A stretch of DNA of 64,000 bases from Polaribacter sp. Hel1_85 (GTDB lineage: Bacteria > Bacteroidota > Bacteroidia > Flavobacteriales > Flavobacteriaceae), in the NCBI RefSeq assembly GCF_000766795.1, contig NZ_JPDS01000001.1, forward strand, positions 873,001 to 937,000. Direction: 5' to 3'. The position numbers were made by a program, and so were the translations under genes. Shown piece by piece: positions 27,399 through 36,230 of this stretch. Each line of letters begins with the position of its first letter. Position 1 is the first letter of the stretch. Under the pieces are notes generated by a model. The model ran no database searches. It had not been told where the DNA came from and saw only the letters and a list, made by a program, of their open reading frames with translations.

Positions 27399-27408
27399 CG
27401 ATGCTTTT
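27383..27408. terminator. terminator overlapping the hutI stop codon
   Basis: AAAAGCATCG and CGATGCTTTT form a 10-bp stem; the loop AATTAA includes the hutI stop codon. Located between convergent hutI and the kinase gene; the T-run on each strand is short. Confidence 0.7.
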
Positions 27409-27415
27409 AGTGTTG

Positions 27416-29890
27416 TTATTTTTTCTTAAAAAAACTTGATATTTTTGAGAGGATACTTTTAGGTTCTTCATTCTCATGATATCCATAACCATATTTACCA
27501 TAACCATATCCATAGCCGTAACCATATCCGTAGCCATAACCATATCCATAACCGTATTTGTTTGTAATAGAAAAGTCATTTAATACATAACTAATATTTG
27601 TTACTTCTTTATTTTTATACTTATCATCAATCATTTTCATCATTCCTCTCTCAGAGTAATTTTGACGAATTACATAAATAACAGCATCTGCATACTTAAA
27701 TAATTCTAATGCATCAGAAACTAAACCAACAGGAGGTGTATCTATAATAACATAATCGTATCTTTCTTTAAGACTTTTAATCATTTTATCTGCAGTTTCA
27801 TTTAAAAGAAGCTCAGAAGGGTTAGGAGGAATTGGTCCTGATAAAATTAAATCTAAATTTGGAATTTTAGTAGGAATTATGATTTCATCCAAAGTTTTTT
27901 GGTTGATTAAATGATTTACAACACCTATATCATTTGTTAAATTAAAATCATCATAAATTTTTGGTTTTCTTAAATCTAACCCCATTAAAACTGTTTTCTT
28001 TCCACTCAAAGCAAAAACAGTTGCCATATTAATAGAAACCATAGTTTTTCCTTCTCCACTAACAGAAGAAGTTAAAATTAATGTTTTAGATTCATCTGTT
28101 TGAGCATTTTTAAACAAGAACTGAATATTAGACCTTAATGCTCTAAATGACTCGGATACAGAAGATTTTGGCCTTTCAAATACCGCTAAATTATTTTTAC
28201 CTTGATTTCTACCTACAACACCTAAAACAGGTATCGCATAGTTATTTTGTATTTCTTCAGCTGTATGAATTTTATTGTCTAAAATTTCCCTAATAATTAT
28301 GTAAAATAACGGAAAAACAATTCCCAACATTAATCCTATTAAATAATTAAATTGAGGTTTTGGATAGTTAGGACCCTCACCTAAATCTTTAGCTTCATCA
28401 ATTATCTTTACATCAGAAACATTTGCAGCAATCGCTGTACCAGCCTCATAACTTTTTTGCTTTAGATAATTATAATTTGCCTCTGATATTTCGAAATTTC
28501 TTTGGTACTTTAATAAACCTTGTTCTCTAGATGGTATTTTTTTTAATTTAGAATTTGAAATTGACAACCTTTTTTTAAGCTTGCTAATTTTAGCATTATT
28601 TATATTCTTTAAGTTTGCAATATTCTCAAGTAAATTGTTTTTAGCAATAGTGATTTCACTATTCAATTTCTTTAAATGTGGATAATCTTCAGTTACGGTT
28701 CTTTTTAAACTTTCTCTTAACGAAGATTTTTGAATAAGTATACTAATTTCTTCTGCAATTTTAGCATCTTGTATTTTAATTAAAGCTGGTACAGGTATTC
28801 CTTCTGAATATTGATTGTGAGTTAAAATATAACTTCTTAGGTTCTTTAAATAATCGTTATATTCTAATAGTTCTTTTTTCTCTTTTTCAAGGTCTATTAA
28901 TTCTTCAAAAATTTGTGTACCTTCTGTTGATAAATCATAAATATTATTAACCTCTTTATAAACTCCTAGTTCTCTTTCTATTTTATTAAGACTATCTTTT
29001 TCTTTTATAAAAAGTTCATCAATGTACTTTTTAGTTTTTCTTGCATATAAAATTTTCTGTTCTTGTTTATCTTCTTCTAAAACCTGAACTGTAGCATTTA
29101 AATAATTTACAATTCTTTTTTTGTTTGGCCCACTCATCGATAAACCTAACAAAGATGCTGCATCTGTAATTGTACTTATGGTAACTCCTCTATAATTACC
29201 TACGGTTCCATCAAAACTTGCAAATTTTATATAAAATACATCTCCAATATTAAACTTTTTATTTTTTTCTAATGAAAAATTTAAATAAGAAGTATTTATA
29301 ACTTCATCAACCTTAAACTCTTTTGAGAAGTTAGATTTATCTGATATAAATTCATCAATAGTATTAACATCATATGTAATTAATTGGTCAGAACCTAATT
29401 CATTAAAATCAAAAGATAATCGAAACTTATTTTCCCCAGTTATTTCAATTTTTAACAGCTTATTATATAATTGAGGCTTATTTGTTTTAAGATTTACTGA
29501 AAAAGGGGCATATCCATAAACATCTTCCATTCTATATCTACCTTCACTTAGATAATCTATAAAGAAGTTTAATTTTTTTACTACTTTTTCATTGTGTGAT
29601 CTAGAGCCTATAATAACTTTTATTGTTTCTATTTCATCACTTGCTCCTCCCCAATTAAATGCAATATTAGTACCTGTTGAAAATAAAGGGTTATTTTCTT
29701 CTTTTACAGAAATCACTGTACTTAAACTATATCTCTTTTCCTTATAACCTGTCATAAATTTAGCCACAATCAAAGCGATAATAATAGTTGCTAAAAATAG
29801 TTTCCAGTAAGAAATAATTTTAAATATATAGGTTTTAATATCTATATTATTTTGAATTGTAGGTGTATTAAAATTTATTTTATTATCCAT
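27416..29890 (-). CDS. exopolysaccharide transport protein with BY-kinase domain (Wzc-like)
   Basis: This 824-residue inner-membrane protein combines a chain-length (Wzz) domain with a bacterial tyrosine kinase. Order: a first transmembrane helix near residues 35-50, a long periplasmic coiled-coil region to about residue 480, a second helix (YLIGLMLGIVFPLFYIII), then the kinase with Walker A SVSGEGKT near residue 610, Walker A' VLMGLDLRKPK and Walker B VIIDTPPVGLVSDA near residue 715. The C-terminal tail (about residues 779-804) is ten Tyr-Gly pairs followed by K-Y-G-Y-G-Y, the expected autophosphorylation site. It follows the Wza-like gene after 5 bases. No glycosyltransferases are adjacent. 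Confidence 0.92.
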   Translation of the reverse strand: MDNKINFNTPTIQNNIDIKTYIFKIISYWKLFLATIIIALIVAKFMTGYKEKRYSLSTVISVKEENNPLFSTGTNIAFNWGGASDEIETIKVIIGSRSHNEKVVKKLNFFIDYLSEGRYRMEDVYGYAPFSVNLKTNKPQLYNKLLKIEITGENKFRLSFDFNELGSDQLITYDVNTIDEFISDKSNFSKEFKVDEVINTSYLNFSLEKNKKFNIGDVFYIKFASFDGTVGNYRGVTISTITDAASLLGLSMSGPNKKRIVNYLNATVQVLEEDKQEQKILYARKTKKYIDELFIKEKDSLNKIERELGVYKEVNNIYDLSTEGTQIFEELIDLEKEKKELLEYNDYLKNLRSYILTHNQYSEGIPVPALIKIQDAKIAEEISILIQKSSLRESLKRTVTEDYPHLKKLNSEITIAKNNLLENIANLKNINNAKISKLKKRLSISNSKLKKIPSREQGLLKYQRNFEISEANYNYLKQKSYEAGTAIAANVSDVKIIDEAKDLGEGPNYPKPQFNYLIGLMLGIVFPLFYIIIREILDNKIHTAEEIQNNYAIPVLGVVGRNQGKNNLAVFERPKSSVSESFRALRSNIQFLFKNAQTDESKTLILTSSVSGEGKTMVSINMATVFALSGKKTVLMGLDLRKPKIYDDFNLTNDIGVVNHLINQKTLDEIIIPTKIPNLDLILSGPIPPNPSELLLNETADKMIKSLKERYDYVIIDTPPVGLVSDALELFKYADAVIYVIRQNYSERGMMKMIDDKYKNKEVTNISYVLNDFSITNKYGYGYGYGYGYGYGYGYGYGKYGYGYHENEEPKSILSKISSFFKKK

Positions 29891-29895
29891 AAATA

Positions 29896-30729
29896 CTATA
29901 AATTTCTAGCTAAAACAAAAGTAGAGGTTAATAATGTAAATACTGATATTATGGTTGTGAAAGTCTGAAGACCAGTTGTGCCTGTACCCCAAGACTTTTG
30001 TTTTAAAGGAACTATATTAATAATATCATTTGGTTTTATATAAAAAACATCAGAATTAAAAGCATTTATATTGGTTAAATCAATGGTGAATTTTTCAGTT
30101 CCAGAAATCGAGTTTCTAATTATTTCTACCTTTTTTCTATTACCCACTATTGTAATATCACCCGAGTTTGCAATTGCATCTATAACAGAGACTTTGTTTT
30201 GAAAAATAACCTTAGGCCCAGGATCAGCAATTTCTCCAATAATAGTGTATTTTATTCCAGATAACTTTACAGAAACAAAAATATCTTCTTTATTTTTTAA
30301 ATACCTATTAAGTTCGTTTTCAATTTTTTTCCTAACTTCAACTGTAGTATAACCTAAAACATTTATCTCTCCTAAAGTTGGCATTCTTATATTACCATAA
30401 CTATCTATACTGTAATCTGAAAAATATCCAGATCCAGAACCAAAATTTTGACCTGAATTACCTCCTGAATTACCTCCTGAATTACTTCCTGAACTTCTTC
30501 CTGAATAATTTCCCATTGTCTGTTTTTTAAAAATTGACACCATTTCTTCATCACTTGACTTGATATCAATATTCAACATATCATCTACCTGCAATTTATA
30601 AGGAATATCATTTATTCTTTTTATTTCCTTTTTTTGAATTGGCTTTCCTTGTAAATAAATTAGATCTTTACTAGGAACACAAGAGAAAAGGAAAGATATA
30701 GATAAGAGTAATAAAAAGTATTTTTTCAT
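29896..30729 (-). CDS. polysaccharide export lipoprotein (Wza-like)
   Basis: The 277-residue lipoprotein (lipobox FLFSC, Cys17) is an outer-membrane polysaccharide export protein. It has a poly-export domain (YKLQVDDMLNIDI ... SYGNIRMPTLGEINVLGYTTVEV) and a SLBB-like domain (KYTIIGEIADPGPKVIF). Residues 76-101 are almost only Ser, Gly and Asn and look like an insert in the first domain. The C-terminus is hydrophobic and could span the outer membrane. I chose ATG 30729 because a -7 element TATATTTG lies at 30754-30761 on the minus strand, overlapping any longer start. It pairs with the kinase downstream. Confidence 0.88.
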   Translation of the reverse strand: MKKYFLLLLSISFLFSCVPSKDLIYLQGKPIQKKEIKRINDIPYKLQVDDMLNIDIKSSDEEMVSIFKKQTMGNYSGRSSGSNSGGNSGGNSGQNFGSGSGYFSDYSIDSYGNIRMPTLGEINVLGYTTVEVRKKIENELNRYLKNKEDIFVSVKLSGIKYTIIGEIADPGPKVIFQNKVSVIDAIANSGDITIVGNRKKVEIIRNSISGTEKFTIDLTNINAFNSDVFYIKPNDIINIVPLKQKSWGTGTTGLQTFTTIISVFTLLTSTFVLARNL

Positions 30730-30816
30730 TTTAATTTTAATCTTCAATAAGCACAAATATACTTTTTAAAAGTGATTTGCTATAATTTTATTTTATTTTC
30801 GTTTTTTTTATAAAAA

Positions 30817-31593
30817 ATGACTCATTTAATAATAGAATATTTAAAATTCCTCACAAAAGCATCCAATCAACATGGAGTTCACTCTCCTTTTGTGTATAAT
30901 TTAGTAACAAAATGTTTTTATCTAAAAACAGATGCTGCTTTATGGAAATTATTTACAAAAATTAAGCAACAATTATTAGACAACAAAACAATTATAAAAG
31001 TCACAGATTTTGGGTCTGGCTCTAAAGTGTTTAAAACCGACAACCGAGAAGTTTCTAAAGTTGCTAAAGTTGCTGGAGTTTCAAGTAAAAAAGCAAAATT
31101 ATTAATTCGTTTAGTAAATTATTTTAAACCTACAAATATTTTAGAAATAGGTACATCTCTTGGTTTAGCTACATCAGCAATTAAAATTGGTAATATTGAG
31201 TCTCAAATTACAACATTAGAAGGTTGCCCAGAAACAAGTAAAATAGCTCAAGAGTTATTCAAAAAAAATAATTTCAATAAAATTAATATTATCACTGGTG
31301 ATTTCATAGAAACACTTCCAAAATCTATAAAAAATCAAGAATATGATTTAATTTATTTTGATGGAAATCATAATAAAAAAGCAACTTTAGATTATTTTAA
31401 AACTTGTTTGCCAACAATTAATAATAGTTCTGTTTGGGTTTTTGATGACATCTATTGGAGTAATGAAATGAAAGAAGCTTGGTCTGAAATTAAAAATCAT
31501 CCAAAAGTAACGGTTACAGTAGATGTTTTTCATTGGGGAATTGTTTTCTTCAGAAAAGAACAAGAAAAAGAACATTTTAAGATAAGAGTTTAA
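30817..31593 (+). CDS. class I SAM-dependent methyltransferase
   Basis: The 258-residue protein has a flavobacterium-type N-terminal segment (LKFLTKASNQHGVHSPFVYNLVTKCFY) and an O-methyltransferase-like core. The SAM-binding motif I is ILEIGTSLGLATSAI near residue 110, motif II includes TTLEGCPE, and YDLIYFDGNHNKKATLDYF follows with the metal-binding type aspartate. Substrate unknown. It is divergent from the polysaccharide export operon and 100 bases upstream of the cobalamin adenosyltransferase gene. Confidence 0.8.
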   Translation: MTHLIIEYLKFLTKASNQHGVHSPFVYNLVTKCFYLKTDAALWKLFTKIKQQLLDNKTIIKVTDFGSGSKVFKTDNREVSKVAKVAGVSSKKAKLLIRLVNYFKPTNILEIGTSLGLATSAIKIGNIESQITTLEGCPETSKIAQELFKKNNFNKINIITGDFIETLPKSIKNQEYDLIYFDGNHNKKATLDYFKTCLPTINNSSVWVFDDIYWSNEMKEAWSEIKNHPKVTVTVDVFHWGIVFFRKEQEKEHFKIRV

Positions 31594-31693
31594 AAAAGGT
31601 GTAATTGTTTAACTTTTAAATGGTGTAAAGATTAAACGTCACAACTTTTAAACTTTGTAACTTTGATACTTTTAAAATTTGAAATTCATTTAA

Positions 31694-32266
31694 ATGAAAA
31701 TATATACAAAAACTGGTGATACTGGTACAACTGCTCTTTTTGGAGGTACAAGAGTTAAAAAATACAATTTACGCATAGAAAGTTACGGAAATGTAGATGA
31801 ACTAAATTCATATATAGGTTTAATAAAAGACCAAAATATTAGTGATAATATTAAAAGTTCTTTACTTAAAATACAAAATGAATTGTTCACTTTAGGTGCA
31901 ATGTTAGCAACTCCACCAGAAAAAGAAACTTTAAAAAGTGGAAAAGAAAGACTCAATATTCCTAAAGTTGATGACAGTTCTATTTTATTTTTAGAAAATG
32001 AAATTGATAAAATGGATGAAGAGTTACCTCAAATGACTCATTTTATTCTTCCAGGAGGTCATCAAGCTGTGTCATTCTGTCACATAGCAAGATGTGTTTG
32101 TAGACGAGCAGAACGTTTATCTGTAGAATTAAACGATCAAGAAACGATAAACAATGACATCATAAAATACTTAAACCGACTTTCTGACTACCTTTTTACG
32201 TTGGCACGAAAGTTGTCGAAAGACTTATCAGTAGAGGAAATCAAGTGGATTCCTGAAAAAAAATAA
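31694..32266 (+). CDS. cob(I)alamin adenosyltransferase, PduO type
   Basis: This enzyme transfers the adenosyl group of ATP to cob(I)alamin and makes adenosylcobalamin. The 190-residue protein starts MKIYTKTGDTGTTALFGGTRVKK, the ATP-binding N-terminus of the PduO family, and has ESYGNVDELNSYIG and the C-terminal RCVCRRAERLSVELN with the family arginines. Length is typical. A TAACTTTG -7 element lies at 31658-31665 within a CTTTG-rich leader. Its product is the ligand expected for the CarH-like carotenoid regulator. Confidence 0.92.
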   Translation: MKIYTKTGDTGTTALFGGTRVKKYNLRIESYGNVDELNSYIGLIKDQNISDNIKSSLLKIQNELFTLGAMLATPPEKETLKSGKERLNIPKVDDSSILFLENEIDKMDEELPQMTHFILPGGHQAVSFCHIARCVCRRAERLSVELNDQETINNDIIKYLNRLSDYLFTLARKLSKDLSVEEIKWIPEKK

Positions 32267-32384
32267 TAAGTTCTTTTTTTATCGATAAGAATAAATTTTA
32301 AATTTTATTTTACACATAAAACACTGATTTTAAACGAATCATGAAATTTTAAATTTACTTCACAATAAATTTCTTAAAAAAGAC

Positions 32385-32414
32385 TTGCATAATTCAGCAA
32401 AAAAATTATTTTTG
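32385..32414 (+). promoter_or_regulatory. promoter of the DUF2795 gene
   Basis: TTG at 32385-32387 and TATTTTTG at 32407-32414 are separated by 19 bases, a perfect match to the Bacteroidota promoter TTG-N19-TANNTTTG. The start codon is 21 bases downstream. One of the clearest promoters in the window. Confidence 0.85.
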
Positions 32415-32435
32415 CACAAAATTAAACAATAAGAA

Positions 32436-32657
32436 ATGTATTGGACATTAGAATTAGCATCTTATTTAGCAGATGCGCCTTGGCCAGCAACCAAAGATGA
32501 GTTAATAGATTACGCAATTAGAACTGGATCTCCTTTAGAAGTAGTAGAAAACCTACAAGATATTGAAGATGAAGGTGACTCGTATGACTCAATTGTTGAG
32601 ATTTGGCCTGATTATCCAACTGAAGATGATTATCTTTGGAATGAGGATGAATACTAA
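32436..32657 (+). CDS. DUF2795 domain protein
   Basis: The 73-residue, strongly acidic protein matches the small DUF2795 fold: LASYLADAPWPATKDELIDYAIRTGSPLEVVENLQDI. The C-terminal half is Asp/Glu/Tyr rich (EIWPDYPTEDDYLWNEDEY). It has its own consensus promoter and terminator, so it is probably well expressed as a single gene just before secA. Biochemical role unknown. Confidence 0.82.
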   Translation: MYWTLELASYLADAPWPATKDELIDYAIRTGSPLEVVENLQDIEDEGDSYDSIVEIWPDYPTEDDYLWNEDEY

Positions 32658-32673
32658 ATCAGAAAAAAAATAT

Positions 32674-32699
32674 AAAGTCTCTAAGGAGGCTTTTTTTTT
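32674..32699 (+). terminator. terminator of the DUF2795 gene
   Basis: AAAGTCTC and GAGGCTTT pair with one G-U, loop TAAG, followed by a long T-run. Confidence 0.8.
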
Positions 32700-32803
32700 G
32701 TTTTTTTTTAATCGATAAAATGTTTTTTTTTCAGGTTATAAAACTTGATTCCCAATTGAAACAACACAGTTGCATAAGTAACTGAAAAACATATAGATAT
32801 ATA

Positions 32804-35800
32804 ATGAATATTTTAAACTCAGTAATTAAACTTTTTGTAGGAGATAAACAACAGAAAGATTTAAAAGGATTACAACCAGTAGTAGAAGATGTAAAAAAAT
32901 TCGAACTTGCTTTTTCTAAACTTTCACACGACGAATTACGTGCTAAAACAATAGAATTCAAAGAGAGAATTAAAGATGCAACTAAAGAGTTTAATGATAA
33001 AATTATTGCTTTAGAAGAAGAAGCTAAAACTGCAGAAATAGATCGTCAAGAAGACATTTATACAGAAATAGATTCCTTAAAAGATGAAGCATATACAATT
33101 TCTGAAGCAACATTACTTCAAATTATGCCGGAAGCTTTTGCTGTGGTAAAAGAAACTGCAAAACGTTTTGTAGAAAATACAGAAATTGAAGTTACAGCAT
33201 CTCCTTATGATAGAGAATTATCTGCAGAAAGAGAAAATGTTACTTTAGAAGGTGATAAAGCTTTTTGGGCCAATTCTTGGGATGCATCAGGTAAACCAGT
33301 TACTTGGGACATGGTTCATTATGATGTTCAATTAATTGGTGGCTCTGTTTTACATCAAGGTAAAGTTGCAGAAATGATGACTGGTGAAGGGAAAACATTG
33401 GTTTCTACCCTACCTGTTTATTTAAATGCCTTAACAGGAAATGGAGTTCATTTAGTAACTGTAAATGATTATTTAGCAAAACGTGATAAGGCGTGGATGG
33501 GACCAATTTTTGAGTTTCACGGTTTTACTACAGATTGTATAGATTATCATCAACCAAATTCTGATGCGCGTAGAAAAGCATATAATGCAGACATTACTTA
33601 TGGAACAAATAACGAATTCGGGTTCGATTATTTGCGTGATAATATGGCAAGTTCTAAAGACGATTTAGTACAAAGAGCTCCAAATTACGCTATTATTGAT
33701 GAAGTAGATTCTGTTTTAATTGATGATGCTAGAACTCCATTAATCATTTCAGGTGCCGTACCTCAAGGAGACAGACACGAATTTAATGAATTAAAACCTT
33801 TAGTTTCTGATTTAGTTACCTTACAAAAACATCATTTAGTTAGTGTTTTGGCAGAAGCTAAAAAATTAATTGCAGAAGGAAATGATAAAGATGGTGGGTT
33901 CTTGTTATTAAGAGTTTACAGAGGTTTACCAAAAAACAAAGCCTTAATTAAATTTTTATCACAAGAAGGTGTTAAACAAATCTTGCAAAAAACAGAAAAC
34001 TATTACATGCAAGATAACAACAAATTAATGCCAGAAGTAGATGAAGACTTATGGTTTGTTGTTGAAGAAAAAAATAATCAAATTGATTTAACTGATAAAG
34101 GAATTGCAGATTTATCACAAAAAACAGACAATGATAATTTCTTTGTTTTACCAGATATTGGTATAAAAATTGGTGAAATTGATGCATCAGAAAGTAGTAA
34201 AGAAGAAAAAGCTTCTCAAAAAGAAGAATTATACAAAGATTTTAGTATTAAAAGTGAGCGTATTCATACAATGAATCAACTTTTAAAAGCATATACTGTT
34301 TTTGAAAAAGATGTTGAGTATGTTGTAATGGATAATAAAGTAATGATTGTTGATGAACAAACAGGTCGTATTATGGACGGTCGTCGTTATTCAGACGGAT
34401 TACATCAAGCCATTGAAGCAAAAGAAAATGTAAAAATTGAAGATGCTACTCAGACTTTTGCAACAGTAACTTTACAGAATTACTTTAGAATGTATCGCAA
34501 ACTTTCTGGAATGACAGGAACTGCGATAACAGAAGCAGGTGAGTTATGGGAAATTTACAAATTAGATGTTGTAGAAATTCCTACCAACAAACCAATTCAA
34601 AGAGATGATAAAGAAGATTTAATTTACAAAACTGCTCGTGAAAAATACAATGCAGTTATTGAAGATATCGTAAAATTAGTTGAACAAAAAAGACCTGTTT
34701 TAGTTGGTACAACTTCTGTAGAAATATCAGAATTATTAGGTAGAATGTTACAAATGCGTAAAATTCCTCATAATATTTTAAATGCAAAATTACACAAACG
34801 TGAAGCAGATGTAGTTGCAGAAGCTGGTAAACCTGGAGTTGTAACCATTGCAACAAATATGGCTGGTCGTGGAACAGATATTAAACTTTCTGACGAAGTA
34901 AAAGACGCTGGTGGTTTAGCAATTATTGGTACAGAAAGACACGATTCTAGACGTGTAGATAGACAGTTAAGAGGGCGTGCAGGAAGACAAGGTGATGTTG
35001 GTTCTTCTCAATTTTATGTAGCTTTAGATGATAATTTAATGCGTCTTTTTGGTTCTGATAGAATTGCTAAAATGATGGATAGAATGGGATTAAAAGAAGG
35101 TGAAGTAATTCAGCATTCTATGATTACCAAATCTATTGAAAGAGCACAGAAAAAAGTTGAAGAAAATAACTTTGGTATCAGAAAACGTTTGTTAGAATAT
35201 GATGATATAATGAACTCTCAACGTGAGTTTGTTTATAAAAGAAGACGTCATGCATTAGATGGTAAACGTTTGCAAGTAGATATTGCAAATATGATTTATG
35301 ATACTTGTGAATCTATCATAAATGTTAACAAAGCCGCAAAAGATTTTCAAAATTTTGAATTCGAATTAATTCGTTTTTCTTCTATGACTTCTCCTTTTTC
35401 TGAAGAAGAATTTGAGAAATTATCAGAAAAAGAAATTACAGATAAATTATATGACATAGTTACTGAACATTACAAAAACAAAATTGAAAGAAATGCCGTT
35501 TTAGCATTTCCAGTAATTAAAGATGTTTTTGAAAATGAAGGTGATAGATATGAGCGTATAGTTGTTCCTTTTACAGACGGAATTAAATCTTTACAAGTTG
35601 TTACCAACTTAAAAGAAGCTTATGAAAGCGAAGGAAAAAGTCTAATTACAGATTTCGAAAAAAATATCACTTTAGCAATTATTGATGAAAACTGGAAAGA
35701 TCATTTACGTAAAATGGATGATTTAAAACAATCTGTTCAGAATGCATCATATGAGCAAAAAGATCCTTTATTAATCTATAAGTTTGAAGCTTTTGAATTA

Positions 35801-36145
35801 TTTAAAACCACAGTTGATGAAATAAACAAAGAGGTTTTATCTTTCTTATTTAAAGGAGAATTACCGAATCAAGATACTAATCAAATCTCTGAAGCTCGTC
35901 AGCAAAAAAGAGAACGTTTAAATACAAGTAAAGCAGATGTTCAAAATACAACAGAACAAGCTATTCAAAATTCTCGTCAACAATCTTCAGAACCAATAGA
36001 AACTATTGTAAGAGAGCAACCTAAAATTGGTAGAAACGAGCGAGTTACTATTAAAAATGTAATGAGTGGTGAAGAAAAAGTTGTTAAATACAAACAAGCT
36101 ATTCCTTTAATTGAAAAAGGAGAATGGGTTTTAATTAATAGTTAA
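32804..36145 (+). CDS. secA: preprotein translocase ATPase SecA
   Basis: SecA drives export of unfolded preproteins through SecYEG. The 1113-residue protein has all motor motifs: [16 protein letters not shown] near residue 196, [39 protein letters not shown], and the second motor half with [11 protein letters not shown] and [13 protein letters not shown]. It is longer than E. coli SecA (901 residues) mainly through an insertion in the first motor domain (around residues 335-450), as is usual in Bacteroidota. The C-terminal zinc motif is absent and the protein ends GEWVLINS. Monocistronic. Confidence 0.97.
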   Translation: MNILNSVIKLFVGDKQQKDLKGLQPVVEDVKKFELAFSKLSHDELRAKTIEFKERIKDATKEFNDKIIALEEEAKTAEIDRQEDIYTEIDSLKDEAYTISEATLLQIMPEAFAVVKETAKRFVENTEIEVTASPYDRELSAERENVTLEGDKAFWANSWDASGKPVTWDMVHYDVQLIGGSVLHQGKVAEMMTGEGKTLVSTLPVYLNALTGNGVHLVTVNDYLAKRDKAWMGPIFEFHGFTTDCIDYHQPNSDARRKAYNADITYGTNNEFGFDYLRDNMASSKDDLVQRAPNYAIIDEVDSVLIDDARTPLIISGAVPQGDRHEFNELKPLVSDLVTLQKHHLVSVLAEAKKLIAEGNDKDGGFLLLRVYRGLPKNKALIKFLSQEGVKQILQKTENYYMQDNNKLMPEVDEDLWFVVEEKNNQIDLTDKGIADLSQKTDNDNFFVLPDIGIKIGEIDASESSKEEKASQKEELYKDFSIKSERIHTMNQLLKAYTVFEKDVEYVVMDNKVMIVDEQTGRIMDGRRYSDGLHQAIEAKENVKIEDATQTFATVTLQNYFRMYRKLSGMTGTAITEAGELWEIYKLDVVEIPTNKPIQRDDKEDLIYKTAREKYNAVIEDIVKLVEQKRPVLVGTTSVEISELLGRMLQMRKIPHNILNAKLHKREADVVAEAGKPGVVTIATNMAGRGTDIKLSDEVKDAGGLAIIGTERHDSRRVDRQLRGRAGRQGDVGSSQFYVALDDNLMRLFGSDRIAKMMDRMGLKEGEVIQHSMITKSIERAQKKVEENNFGIRKRLLEYDDIMNSQREFVYKRRRHALDGKRLQVDIANMIYDTCESIINVNKAAKDFQNFEFELIRFSSMTSPFSEEEFEKLSEKEITDKLYDIVTEHYKNKIERNAVLAFPVIKDVFENEGDRYERIVVPFTDGIKSLQVVTNLKEAYESEGKSLITDFEKNITLAIIDENWKDHLRKMDDLKQSVQNASYEQKDPLLIYKFEAFELFKTTVDEINKEVLSFLFKGELPNQDTNQISEARQQKRERLNTSKADVQNTTEQAIQNSRQQSSEPIETIVREQPKIGRNERVTIKNVMSGEEKVVKYKQAIPLIEKGEWVLINS

Positions 36146-36165
36146 TCCATCAATTTATATCCCAT

Positions 36166-36200
36166 AAAAAACCGTTTAGAAATTCTAAACGGTTTTTTTT
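36166..36200. terminator. bidirectional terminator between secA and the GH81 gene
   Basis: ACCGTTTAGAA and its complement form a strong stem flanked by A-runs and T-runs on both sides, so it can end both convergent genes. Confidence 0.88.
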
Positions 36201-36230
36201 ATTATATATGTGAAAATGAATTTTAAAATA

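Noticed and set aside
27416..27580. Phase-variable frameshift in the Tyr-Gly tail of the kinase
   Set aside because: The unit is 6 bases, so slippage keeps the frame; it can change length but not switch the gene off.
32804..36145. Truncated SecA, because the C-terminal zinc motif is missing
   Set aside because: The protein is longer than average, all motor motifs are intact, and absence of the zinc tail is common in this phylum.
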